From Macrotrachela quadricornifera (Eukaryota > Rotifera > Eurotatoria > Philodinida > Philodinidae), in NCBI GenBank assembly GCA_022393335.1, contig JAJEKB010001445.1:409685-473684 (forward strand): a DNA stretch of 64,000 nt. The letters run 5' to 3'. The notes under the pieces were generated by a model. That model had not been told where the DNA came from. It ran no database searches and saw nothing but the letters and a program-made list of their open reading frames with translations. Below, one piece after another: positions 12,378 through 22,212 of this stretch (the stretch's first letter is position 1; each line of letters opens with the position of its first letter). The position numbers were made by a program, and so were the translations under genes.

Positions 12378-13538
12378 GGTTTATTTTGACAATCGATGGT
12401 GGTGATTAATAGTACTTAAATCGCTCTTCAAAATGGCAAAGTACAACGAGAAAGAAAATCTAGATATTATACTACTATCGTTTAGTAAAAGTAAATATAA
12501 CTATATATATAAAAGACTAAGCCAAGATAAGATAAACGAAAAGTAACATGAAGGCGTTTATTTGTTTTCTTCAATATTACTGAAATAACTAAAAACAAAG
12601 CAAAATGAGCATCACCTGTAACCTTTTAGTTAGAGATACCTGTTGGAATGCATATGTAGATATAAATGAGCATGTGAGTGACATTGTACCCTATCATTTT
12701 TAAGAAAAATCTTCTTTAGTTAAATTTTACATAGAAATGAAACTGTGATACAACGTTATATAGAAAGTTTTAAATAAATATTGAACATTAATCAAAGAAA
12801 ATTAATAAAATAAACAAATGAATAGAGGACAAAGCTAGAACAAGTACTTTTGATAGAATTTAAGTATTTTCATTACAATTCGTATGTCATAAAGGATGAG
12901 GGTTTATTCAATAGAAAAATTGTACTCAAGTATAGCAAGTACTTGTGCTTATTGGTATGTGTCAACACATGAAAAAGACTGGTATATATTCTTTTGTACA
13001 ACTTATGACAATGATCAAAATAACCTAATTAAATTTGTATTTCATGCAAGATATACAGGTGCTATTGCACATGTACATTAAGTACCAATCCTAGCTATGA
13101 GAGATGATCAAACAGTCTAAAGTCAAATGATATATGGTTAAATAACTTCAAATAGAATATGCAAATGGAACTAATTGTGGACATATATCTTGCGTACCTA
13201 TACTACAAAAAACAAATGGTAGAATATCATGTACTATTATATACAAGAAGAATTAATAACAATACATGTATGAATTTTAATATCTTTTCTTTACATGTCA
13301 ACCGTAGTGTGAAACAGAGCCCGAAAACGAACCGAACTCGAATCAAGAAAAGTCGGTTTGATTCGAACTCTGCCAAGCATATAGTCGATTGCTAAAGAGC
13401 AAAAATCGAGACTAGCAAACTAGTCTGTCTTTTCTTCAAAAGAGAGATTGATCTGACGTCAATGGCATGGATGGATACTAATATTTATTAAAACAATCAT
13501 GTTTCAATTCTCATCCTTGAGATTTTACAAATTTATTC
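12378..13538. other. Intergenic, short palindrome only
   Basis: Two ORFs of 61 and 78 codons on the plus strand here have no recognisable features and look like chance frames. A short inverted repeat around 13332-13368 (CTCGAATCAA facing TTGATTCGA) may be the tip of a decayed element. Confidence 0.4.
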
Positions 13539-16500
13539 TCATAGAGATGATAGTTTATTTAGCAAACCATTAATCAAACGGTCATCTGTTGATGAAGATG
13601 CTAGTGCAATATTCAACGCATTCGTCCATTCTTCTTTAGCTTTTGCTTGATTTCTTTGACAACTATGAAGATTACCAATATTCCAATATGTTTTAGCTAA
13701 ATCTAAATGATTTTCAGGTAAACATGTTGATTGCAGTAGAAGAACCTTCGTATAATTTTTCATTGCTTCAGAATAATTGCCTTGTCGTTTGTAAATGACT
13801 CCAAACATGTTGTAAGTCTTGATAACATCTGGAATACTTTCAGGTAGATTTGAGAATTGAATAGCATGCAGCACATTACAATGGTTCAGAGCTTGAGCAT
13901 ATCTATCTTGATATTGATCAACTTCTTCAATGTTATTATAGATTCTTCTTTTATCTGGATGATTTTCCAATAAACCTTCTATTTTAGCTTTAAGTTTTAC
14001 TTCCAAATCCTTTACGTCTTCAATATAATCATCTCGATTTGGATTACCTCTGATAATGTTGATATATTCTGCTGCAAAAGAAGAATGATTATTAGCCAAT
14101 GATTCCAACTTGATGTTCTGAATTTTCTTCGTATATTCACATGTTTTGATAGAGTTGCCTTGTTCTATGCAAATTTCTAAAATCCAGTTGTATGTATTTA
14201 CAATATCTGGATGATTTTTAGGCAATGATTTTAGTTGCATGTGCAATGATTTTTCGAAATACTTTAAAGCTTTATCATGGTTACCTTGAAGTTTGTGAAT
14301 TCTTCCAATATTTTGATATGCACAGATAATATTGACATGATGTTCAGGTAAGAATTTTAATTGAATTGCAAGACTCTTTTCCGAATATCTTAATGCTTCC
14401 ACATAATTACCTTGACCAAGAAGATAAACAGTGCCAATATAAGCGTACGTTCCTCCAACATCTGGATGATTTTCAGATAAAGATATCAGTTGAATGGAAA
14501 GGGCTTTCTCGAAATATTTCAAAGCTTCTGTATAATTACATTGTTCTCGATGAACACTTCCAATATTTTTGTACGTTGCAGCGATATCTGAATGATTTTC
14601 TGGCAAAAATTTCAGTTGAATTTGAACAGCTTTTTCCAAGTAATTTAAGGCTTCGCTATAATTTTCTTGACTTTTATAAACCAATCCAATGTTATTATAT
14701 AGTATTCCGAAATCTGGATGATCTTCAGACAATAACATTAGTTTAATACTGATTGATTTCTTGTAATAATTCATGGCTTCAGTATGATTACCGATATGTT
14801 GATAAACTCTTGCAATATCGTTATATGTCACTGCAATGTCGGGATGATTTTTAGATAAAGATTTTGATTGAATTTGAATTGATTTTTTCATAAATTTTAA
14901 TGCTTCAGTATCGTTACCCAAACTATGATGAACTGATCCAATGTGATTATATGTCCTTCCAAGATTTGGATGATTTTCAGGCAAACATTTCAATTCAATT
15001 TTAAGTGCGTTCTCTAGATATTCTAAAGCATCAATAAAATTTCCCTGTTTTTGATAGAATTGTCCGATATCAACGTATATCTTTGCAATATCTGGATGAT
15101 TTTCCGGTAAAGATAATAAACGAATTTGAAGTGTTTTTTTCAAATATTTCAAACCTTCAGCATAATCACCTAGCCTATAATATATATGTCCAATGCTATT
15201 ACATACAGCTGCTATATCTAAATGATTTTCAGGTGAAGATTCTGATAGAGTATAAAGTGCTTTCTTATAATAATCTAAAGCATCAGTATAGTTAGCTTCA
15301 TCTTGATAAATTACTGCAATATGATGATATGTCGCTGCAATAGCTGCATGGTTTTCAGGTAAAGTTTTTAATCCAATGATCAATGCTTTTTTAAAATATT
15401 GGAGAGCTTCAGCATGATTGCCTTGCCATTTATGAATTGTTCCAATATTATTATATAAAGTGGGAATTAGTAGATTATTTGATGGTGGATCCTTCAACAA
15501 CAATTCATAATAATGTTTAGCTTTATCGTAATGACCTGTTGATGCCATTAAAAATCCTAATGCTCCTAAATCATTATAATTAGGATTGATTTGTGTTTTC
15601 ATATAATCTGTTAAAGCTTTGAGCATATTTTCTTCTTCATGCTGATTCGTTAATGTTAATTTTATTAAATAGTATATTCCATTATTATCTGTCTTTTGTT
15701 CCACTGAATCAATTCGAAAGGTACAATCCATTGAAAATAAAATTTCTTGTTCATGTTCCATAGAACTATATTTTTCAATGTTAGCATATGGTGTTGATTC
15801 AAAGTTATTATTAGTAATATTTATTTCAAATAAAGCAGATACCTTATCGCCTTCACATCCACTAATAATAAAACCTAATGCCGTTGTTTTATCTAATGTC
15901 GTTGATAAAAATGTATTCATTGATACTAATTTTCCTTGATTTCTTTCTAAAATTTTTAATTCACTTTTACTCATAATTTGACCACGATAAACAATATTAA
16001 ACATCTTTAATTCTAATGATTGTTCACTATATAATTGTTTTAATTGTTCATGTAAATTTTTGATTATATATCGAAATTTGTATATGGTATCAAAATCTTG
16101 GTATCGTAATGCTTGATTTAATAAACGATATAGAAAACAATCATGCGTATACCATCGAATAGTTTGACTTGGTTTATACTCTTGTTCAAATTGATCAATT
16201 ATTTTCAACTGATTTTTATTATTATCATAACATCGACGAACTTCATCTAGGAAGTCTTGTTTAGCTTTATCTTGTTGTGGCTGACGGAATAAGACGTCAA
16301 TAAATAAATGCATATACATAAAATATTGACTTTCTTTTGATAAATCTTTAACAGATCTTTCTTTTAAATCATCATCAATATTATTAAAGAATGTCATTGG
16401 TATTGAAAGTTCTTTTGAAAGTAGTTTAACGTCATTACTTAATTTATTCAAAAGTAATTGTTTGTCAGAGAATACATTTGGAACTTTTACACATTCAATA

Positions 16501-16832
16501 TAGTTTGTATTAAATATGTAAATAGAACGAATTTGTGATAATTGATCAATGCATGAAAAAATAGATTGATGTGAAAATAAAATGAGAAATACATATTTAT
16601 TTGAAGAAATTGTTGTTATATAATCGATACATTTATCTGCATCATTGAACAGTTTGACATTATTAACTAGATCGATTAATTCATTGAAGATTTCTGAATG
16701 ATAATTTCCATTTTCATCAAGGCATATTATGAAAATATCTTCCACATCGAATTCTTTCGTATTTTCCATTTCTTTAGTTAATAATAATTCATTTTGTTTT
16801 AATATCGATTGATTTATTAAATTATTTTTCAT
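13539..16832 (-). CDS. NAD+:protein ADP-ribosyltransferase with C-terminal kinesin-light-chain-type TPR array
   Basis: Single exon, 1,097 residues. Residues ~30-140 form alternating strands and helices (FIICLDENG, VFLILFSHQS, IRSIYIFN) like a receiver or Rossmann-type fold, function unknown. Residues ~225-395 carry an arginine-type ART fold with the R-S-E signature: YRGQ (R283), TFLSTT (S310) and EQEILFS (E361-Q-E363, the ExE that in this family directs transfer to arginine). It should transfer ADP-ribose from NAD+ to a protein. From ~420 to the end are about 15-16 TPRs of 42 residues with the repeated ENHPDIA-TY-NIG-VY-QGNY-EAL-Y-KKAL pattern typical of kinesin light chain, a protein-binding scaffold. 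There is no signal peptide or TM segment, so it is probably intracellular, unlike vertebrate ecto-ARTs. ART-TPR fusions form large families in bdelloids. Upstream and downstream DNA is repeat-rich. Confidence 0.9.
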   Translation of the reverse strand: MKNNLINQSILKQNELLLTKEMENTKEFDVEDIFIICLDENGNYHSEIFNELIDLVNNVKLFNDADKCIDYITTISSNKYVFLILFSHQSIFSCIDQLSQIRSIYIFNTNYIECVKVPNVFSDKQLLLNKLSNDVKLLSKELSIPMTFFNNIDDDLKERSVKDLSKESQYFMYMHLFIDVLFRQPQQDKAKQDFLDEVRRCYDNNKNQLKIIDQFEQEYKPSQTIRWYTHDCFLYRLLNQALRYQDFDTIYKFRYIIKNLHEQLKQLYSEQSLELKMFNIVYRGQIMSKSELKILERNQGKLVSMNTFLSTTLDKTTALGFIISGCEGDKVSALFEINITNNNFESTPYANIEKYSSMEHEQEILFSMDCTFRIDSVEQKTDNNGIYYLIKLTLTNQHEEENMLKALTDYMKTQINPNYNDLGALGFLMASTGHYDKAKHYYELLLKDPPSNNLLIPTLYNNIGTIHKWQGNHAEALQYFKKALIIGLKTLPENHAAIAATYHHIAVIYQDEANYTDALDYYKKALYTLSESSPENHLDIAAVCNSIGHIYYRLGDYAEGLKYLKKTLQIRLLSLPENHPDIAKIYVDIGQFYQKQGNFIDALEYLENALKIELKCLPENHPNLGRTYNHIGSVHHSLGNDTEALKFMKKSIQIQSKSLSKNHPDIAVTYNDIARVYQHIGNHTEAMNYYKKSISIKLMLLSEDHPDFGILYNNIGLVYKSQENYSEALNYLEKAVQIQLKFLPENHSDIAATYKNIGSVHREQCNYTEALKYFEKALSIQLISLSENHPDVGGTYAYIGTVYLLGQGNYVEALRYSEKSLAIQLKFLPEHHVNIICAYQNIGRIHKLQGNHDKALKYFEKSLHMQLKSLPKNHPDIVNTYNWILEICIEQGNSIKTCEYTKKIQNIKLESLANNHSSFAAEYINIIRGNPNRDDYIEDVKDLEVKLKAKIEGLLENHPDKRRIYNNIEEVDQYQDRYAQALNHCNVLHAIQFSNLPESIPDVIKTYNMFGVIYKRQGNYSEAMKNYTKVLLLQSTCLPENHLDLAKTYWNIGNLHSCQRNQAKAKEEWTNALNIALASSSTDDRLINGLLNKLSSL

Positions 16833-18367
16833 GATAAGTATGAATAATAGATTTTAAATGAGACTCTAAAATTAATCAAGACATTATCTTGGGAATGAAG
16901 TAAAGAGGATACATCCGTCGGGTTTCTATTCTTTTGTGGAAAACATTTTTTTTCGATTTTAATAGCCTAATTCGACGTATCATCGTCGAAAACAGTCTGA
17001 GGTAACATTTAAAATTTTTTGACTACACAAAGTGCAGAGGGCCACCTCATTTTTTAGGAATATCTCTCATAACTATGTACTTACGAAGTAATTTTCATAA
17101 ATACCCTTTCTATAGTCATTAAGTTCTTCTAGATTCTGATAGAGAGAAAAAACTGTAAGTGTAATTCCTGCGGGATTAAAAACGTGAAACATGAAAGAGC
17201 GTATTACAACTGACGCATTCAGAATTTTTGGATCAATGGGCAAACCTCTCTAGTGTCCGAAAAAATGCTGGGCGAAACTGGCAAGACTTTTATTGATAGA
17301 CCAGATATATTCTTGGTGCAATCAAAACTGAATCCATAATTTACCAAAATATTTTTCATCTATTTTTCTTGTAATAACAGTAAATTGGTCGTAGTAAGTG
17401 AATCAAATGCGTCAGCCAAAGTCTTGCAAATATTTGCAGGCTATCTAAGGATGATACTTGAAGCTTTTTCATGATTATCTAAGGTTGATACTTGGTGTCT
17501 CTTAACAGACAGTCCACCACAATATCGACCATTGATGGATAGGACCATACTCTTAAAAATTTTCATCCCTGTATTTTTTTTCTCATGGGAAATGAAAGAC
17601 TAATATCAAAAACCTCCAAATCCAGATTTTTAGCTCATTCAAGCTTACCCTTGGAGCTTTATAAAGGCAAACAACAAATGAGAGTCCACCATGTCTTTCG
17701 AAAAGAAAATTTGTCATACTAAATTGAGTTAGTCAGTATTTAAACATTTTCTCCATTTTAGCTCATCACAATCTTTTCAAGTTATAACGCATCTGAAAGA
17801 GCAAATTTCACTCTAAAAAGCTGTATATATGAACATCTATTAAATCTTCATTATAAAGGAATTCCAGACACAAAATTAGATCGGTCATACGAGGCTTTTC
17901 GCATTTTTTCTCACTCTTCTTTTGAACGCAAGACTGCATTTCTCTACTAATGTCAACTGCCTGAGAAATATTTTATGGTTTTGGATAGAGCAAATATAGG
18001 GTCATTCAACGAGGTCTCTAGGAAAATTCAATAATATCAAGAGATACCTCGTGAGAAACTCCATCTTCTGATGCCAAAATATCTTAAAAAAGAATGGTTT
18101 GGGGTTATTCAGTTTTTTTTGAGAAAAGGTCACGGCTACAGGGTTTTTATAAGCAAGCCCGTATAAGCCGCGGCGATGAACACAGGAAACTTGCTCAATC
18201 GAAATCGTCAGATTTTGTTCAATTTAAGATCCATTGTAGGGAGAAGAGTTGTATGAATATTGACGCAAGCCGCTTTAAAAGATATTGAATACTCGATTTT
18301 TCTTTAAGCATTTTACGAAAAGCTCTGAAAATGACTATTTTGACCGAGGAGGTCTTATTTTGAGTGG
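16833..18367. other. Intergenic, decayed repeat-like DNA
   Basis: Less A+T-biased than the gene-flanking DNA elsewhere. No coding frame longer than 64 codons is credible. Composition and proximity to the foldback and piggyBac elements suggest old transposon debris, but I could not identify a family. Confidence 0.4.
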
Positions 18368-18802
18368 CAGTTTCAGACTCCGTTTCTAGGAATCCAAAAC
18401 TTATACCACGTTCTGGGTTCCTAGAAACAGAAACCTATAAGAGAATTTATTTCTGCATGCTTTTGAACACGCTACAGTCTTCATACATATTTTTGTTTCC
18501 ATGTTGAGGCAAGTCACAATGTGTTCCAGGATTTCGGGTTCCTAAGAAGTAAGAATCTTGTCTAAACTTATATTCTTAGCGATTTTTAATAGGCTTCGTC
18601 ATTCTTAAGAATTCTGTGCCGACATCCGTCCCTAAGAAGCCGAGAACTCACAGTGACTTGCTTCAAAACGAAAGAAACAATATGTATAAAGACTCCAGCG
18701 TGTTGAGAAACATGCAGAAATGAATTGTCAAGTGGTTTTTCGTTCCTAGGAATTCGAAACTCTGTATGATTTCCGGGTATTTAGGAACGGGACTCGAAAC
18801 TG
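18368..18802. repeat. 435-bp foldback inverted repeat
   Basis: Arm 1 (about 18368-18565) and arm 2 (about 18600-18802) are reverse complements of each other. Shared blocks in order include CAGTTTC, CCGTT, TTTCTGCATG, ACACGCT, TATACATATT/CATACATATT, GCAAGTCAC and CTTAGG-type ends. The short centre also pairs partly (TTCTTAAGAATTC). Identity is roughly 70-75% by eye. No ORF. Reads as a foldback/MITE copy or as two head-to-head copies of a ~200-bp repeat; related sequence (TTTTTAGGAATCTGGAA ... GTTTCCGGGAAACC) recurs near 22815-22880. Confidence 0.65.
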
Positions 18803-19063
18803 ATACCCTTAGATAGCGGATTTATCCCATTGTAGTTGCTGTACCCACTAAGTTTTATTCTTTTTGGCTAGTTGCAGTCAATAGAGAAGCGGAACTTCTT
18901 CAATAAGTACAGCTCACTTATTTCCTATGAAATTTCATGTTTAGCTTTTATGAAGTAGATACTTACGTGCGATTGAAAAGCGAGTGAAAATTGAGGCTTT
19001 GTTCTTTACAATAAGCTGCTTTTAAAGAGAAAAAAAAGAGAATGTTATTGCATAACAGAGTAA

Positions 19064-19212
19064 AGAAAATGAGGAAACATGTCTCATACATCTGTTTTGT
19101 GTGAGATGAAATAATCCAATCGAAAAAGAAATATGACACATTTCTCCTCATTTTCTTTCCTCTGCTACTGTATAAAAGAGCAAAGAAAATGGTGAAAAAT
19201 GTGTCATATGTC
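19064..19212. repeat. Short inverted plus direct repeat cluster
   Basis: AAAGAAAATGAGGAAACATG at 19064 is mirrored by a reverse-complement copy at 19131-19157 (25 of 27 positions), giving a hairpin with a ~40-bp loop. A third copy in the first orientation (AAAGAAAATGGTGAAAAATG) starts at 19182. Confidence 0.6.
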
Positions 19213-19312
19213 TATTTGTTTAATGACAAAGAATCTACATGAAAAAATAACATAAATAAAGTTGTCAGTGGATTATAGTACATATCTGTGAAAACGCCCA
19301 GTGATAGGCGCT

Positions 19313-19540
19313 GGATCTCTAGACGGTCGTGCTGCGTAGACAATTTGATTCGAGACCAAATAGTCTCATATTCAAGATTGATTATTGCTCGAAAAATAGA
19401 AATTTGACCCGAAATATTGGACTTTTAAAAGATTCTGGCCGGTATTTCCACATAGCATTTGCTCAATTGTGTTCGGTCTCTAGAAGGTTGTGCTGGGTGC
19501 AGAATTTAATTATACGTCGAACGATAATATGTTCAACTTG
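19313..19540. repeat. Two degenerate direct copies of a ~45-bp sequence
   Basis: TCTCTAGACGGTCGTGCTG (from about 19315) recurs as TCTCTAGAAGGTTGTGCTG (from about 19481), each followed by a similar AGAATTTGATT/AGAATTTAATT stretch. The copies are ~165 bp apart and end just outside the piggyBac element. Confidence 0.5.
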
Positions 19541-19556
19541 ACGGACTAAATGTGGT

Positions 19557-22048
19557 CTAACGAGAGAACACAACGAACTGATAAATTGCTTTTTAAATTC
19601 TGGTAGTGCCAATTTGTAGAGCTTGTTGAGTTATTAACTAATATCATAGTCATTTGGATCAACACCTACATTTAAGAATAAATCTCTGATATATGATTTT
19701 CAGTGTTTGTACCAGGTCAAAGGTTAAAGGTTATTAGGAGTGTGATGCTGGTTGACTTTTGAGTTTCGACTTTAGCACAACAGTGGGCAATTGGACCAAT
19801 CGACGGAGAAATTGCTTCACTTTAACCCATTGAGTACAATATCACTCACCGGTAGGCAACGCTATTATTTAACGAAAAACCGTATAGAAAAGCACCTTCT
19901 TTCTCTATTTTCTTAAACAGGAGGTTAAACACAAAATGTCATATCGTCTGCCTTCAGTACTTAAATTCTTTATTCGATAGCATAATGCTTATCATAAAAA
20001 CATTCCAGACAAAAAAATTTATCACAGTGAGAACAGAAAGTTTTTACTTTCTTTGTCACAGTATTGTTCGCTTCTCTTGACTGTTGTGCCCTTTCCTTCG
20101 TATAGCAGCCAGTGCACCATCTGCCAACATTTCACGTAGATCCTTCCTTTTCTTCGAACTTGTGATCAGCAAATTTGCGCTTCGAAAGAATTGCTGATTT
20201 TTGTCTCGGACCAGGTTTTAGTTTCTCGATTGGCATACTGAAGAGTAAAGATAGTACAAGATTTTCTCGAAATTGTAAAATCTGTATGTTGTTTGTGACA
20301 TCACTTTTCTTGTAAATCAGATAACTATTAATCACTGCAGTTTCAAATATCAATTCGAATGACATTTTTATATAACACTTTATTGGTCGTCTAAGGCATG
20401 TATGGAATGTTGATAGTTGATCTGATAAATCAGTACTTTGTCTGCCTTTGTTGTAATCGAGAATAACTTGTGACTTCACGATGCATTCATTTAGTTTATT
20501 GATTTTGCCGGTGTTCACCACAGTTGCCGAATGAGATGGCTTTGTAGATGTCATCAAGACATCTTGTTTGTCTTTCCACATGATCAATTTTATGCCGCCA
20601 TTATTCTAGATTTCATAAATTTCACCAAGACTAAGGTTTTCCTGAAGAACTTCGCTTCCAGATCCAATACGATTACTTTTTAATGTTCCAATATGACATG
20701 TATCAGGTTCCAACAAACATTTCGCTAGAAAAATACTAGTGAAGAAGTTTTCAGCCACCACCATTCGGTAACATCCCGAAAGATCATCCAATAAATTCAC
20801 TACAACTGCCTCAGTATGTCCAAGAACTGTCAGAGGTTGTTTCTGACCAGTATAGATCAGGAAATTTCAGATGTGTCCATTGGTAGTCGCTACCTTGTAC
20901 ATTTTTACGCTATACTTCTGTGCTGTATTAAGAATATATTGTTTGAACAAAAGCCTACCTCGCCATAGTATCATAGTTTCGTCGATACTCACAACCGAGG
21001 CAGGCGTATATACTGACAAAAATTTGGCTTTCGATAAATCCAAAATTGATTTCACCTTTAACAGCCTATCTTGGTTCCAATCTTTGTTATCGTTATTTGA
21101 AAAGTGACCAAACTTGAGGAGTAATTCAAACCTCTCTCTTGGCATAGCATTTCAAAAGATCTCCGATTCATATAATTGACTACTGCTCTAATCGTATTTC
21201 AGTTTCGGTATTTGTACCAATCCCATCTCAATTATGATTCCAAAAAAACTTCAGCATCTCTTCATTAGTGGTTGGTTTCCATTAACGAAGTTTTGTCTGT
21301 CTGCTAATCTCATGAGTTTGTAAGTATGCTCCGTATAACTATCAATTGCACGAACCATAAGATCAATAATCTTGTCCGTAATGAAATGTTCATAGCAACC
21401 GATAGGATCGATTGTATTGTCTTCTGAAGTGGAAATTACTTCTTCGACGAAACAATGATCTTCCATTCATTCAAAGAGCTCACTTCACTTAGTGAGCTAA
21501 AGCTTCCGTCTGTATCAGTTTCTTCGAACGATATGTGGACTATTGTAAAATTTCACCCGTCTTTATACAGTAAAACGATAGAGGGATAAGAATAATAGAG
21601 AAATGCCTGGAATTTTCTTCTTTTTTTTGCATGTTATATATAATATAAAAAAATGACTCAAGCAATTTCAGTTACTTGCGAAAAAAGATTTACTATGAGT
21701 AATAAAAGAAACAGAACGATAGATAATTGATAGAAGGTAACGAAAAGGTCATTAAGTATGTTTATTAGAAGTGAACTACTCATAAAAATGATATTTTGTA
21801 AAAATTTCCGAAGAGAACTTCATCGTACCCGATGTGTTAAAGGTGAAACTCAAACGTCAACTAGCACCACACTCCTAGTAACCTTTAATCGGGCACAGAC
21901 ACTGAAAATTATATATAGGAGATTTATTCTTACATGCGGCTGTTGACCCGAACGACTATTATATTCGCTAAAAAGTCAATAAGCTCTACAAATTGGCATT
22001 ACTAGAATTTAAGAAACAATCTATCAGTTCGTTGTGTTCCGTCGTTAG
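19557..22048 (-). mobile_element. piggyBac-superfamily DNA transposon with ~200-bp terminal inverted repeats
   Basis: Both ends read CTAACGA inward, followed by AACACAACGAACTGAT. The arms, about 19557-19760 and 21845-22048, stay alignable for ~200 bp (shared blocks: CCAATTTGTAGAGCTT, AAGAATAAATCTC, TTTTCAGTGT, TAGGAGTGTG, GTTGAC). The enclosed minus-strand frame encodes a piggyBac transposase (DDE_Tnp_1_7 type). Total 2,492 bp, the normal size of an autonomous piggyBac. A flanking TTAA duplication, the hallmark of the superfamily, is not evident next to the tips. Confidence 0.85.
19970..21466 (-). pseudogene. piggyBac transposase, one continuous frame with six internal stop codons
   Basis: From ATG 21466 to TAA 19972-19970 the frame is 498 codons with no frameshift, but contains stops at 21253-51, 21190-88, 21154-52, 20869-67, 20608-06 and 20134-32 (four TGA, two TAG). 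Conserved landmarks lie in order: GIIIEMG, PRERFELLLKFGHFSNN, VVSIDETMILWRGR (first catalytic D), FFTSIFLAKCLLE ... GTLKSNR (here AENFF, where DN(F/Y)F is usual, so the second catalytic D is Glu), MWKDKQDVLMTST, YNKGRQSTDLSDQ and a C-terminal Cys-rich finger with FCSHCDKFFCLECFYDKH. The enzyme would cut and paste the element; with these stops it cannot be made unless the stops are read through. One stop replaces the expected W after KYD. In-frame stops also lie just upstream of the ATG, so the original start may be lost. Confidence 0.85.
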
Positions 22049-22212
22049 ATAACCTTTAAAAACCTTCAAGCACTGCATTTAGGTAGTCCTCAGAAAGCTA
22101 CAAGTAACATCATTAAATAATCCTCAAAAACCTCCAGATAGATTCCTTAGATAACCTTCAAAAACCGGCAAGTACCTTCCTGACGTAGTCCCCAAATGTC
22201 TACAGGTAAGAT
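22040..22212 (+). repeat. Degenerate ~35-bp tandem repeat (about five units)
   Basis: Units follow a TAGATAACCTTCAAAAACC-type consensus followed by a TNCAAGTACCTTCAT-type half: starts near 22046, 22079, 22114, 22148 and 22181. The first unit overlaps the right tip of the piggyBac element, so either the element inserted into the array or the array grew from its end. Confidence 0.55.

Noticed and set aside
12896..13395. Two plus-strand ORFs of 61 and 78 codons
   Set aside because: No domain, signal, splice sites or codon pattern like the neighbouring genes; typical chance frames.
14366..15295. Plus-strand ORFs of 126 and 70 codons
   Set aside because: Antisense shadows of the TPR array; their apparent repeats come from the 126-bp TPR period on the other strand.
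20871..21107. 78-codon plus-strand ORF
   Set aside because: Antisense shadow of the piggyBac transposase.
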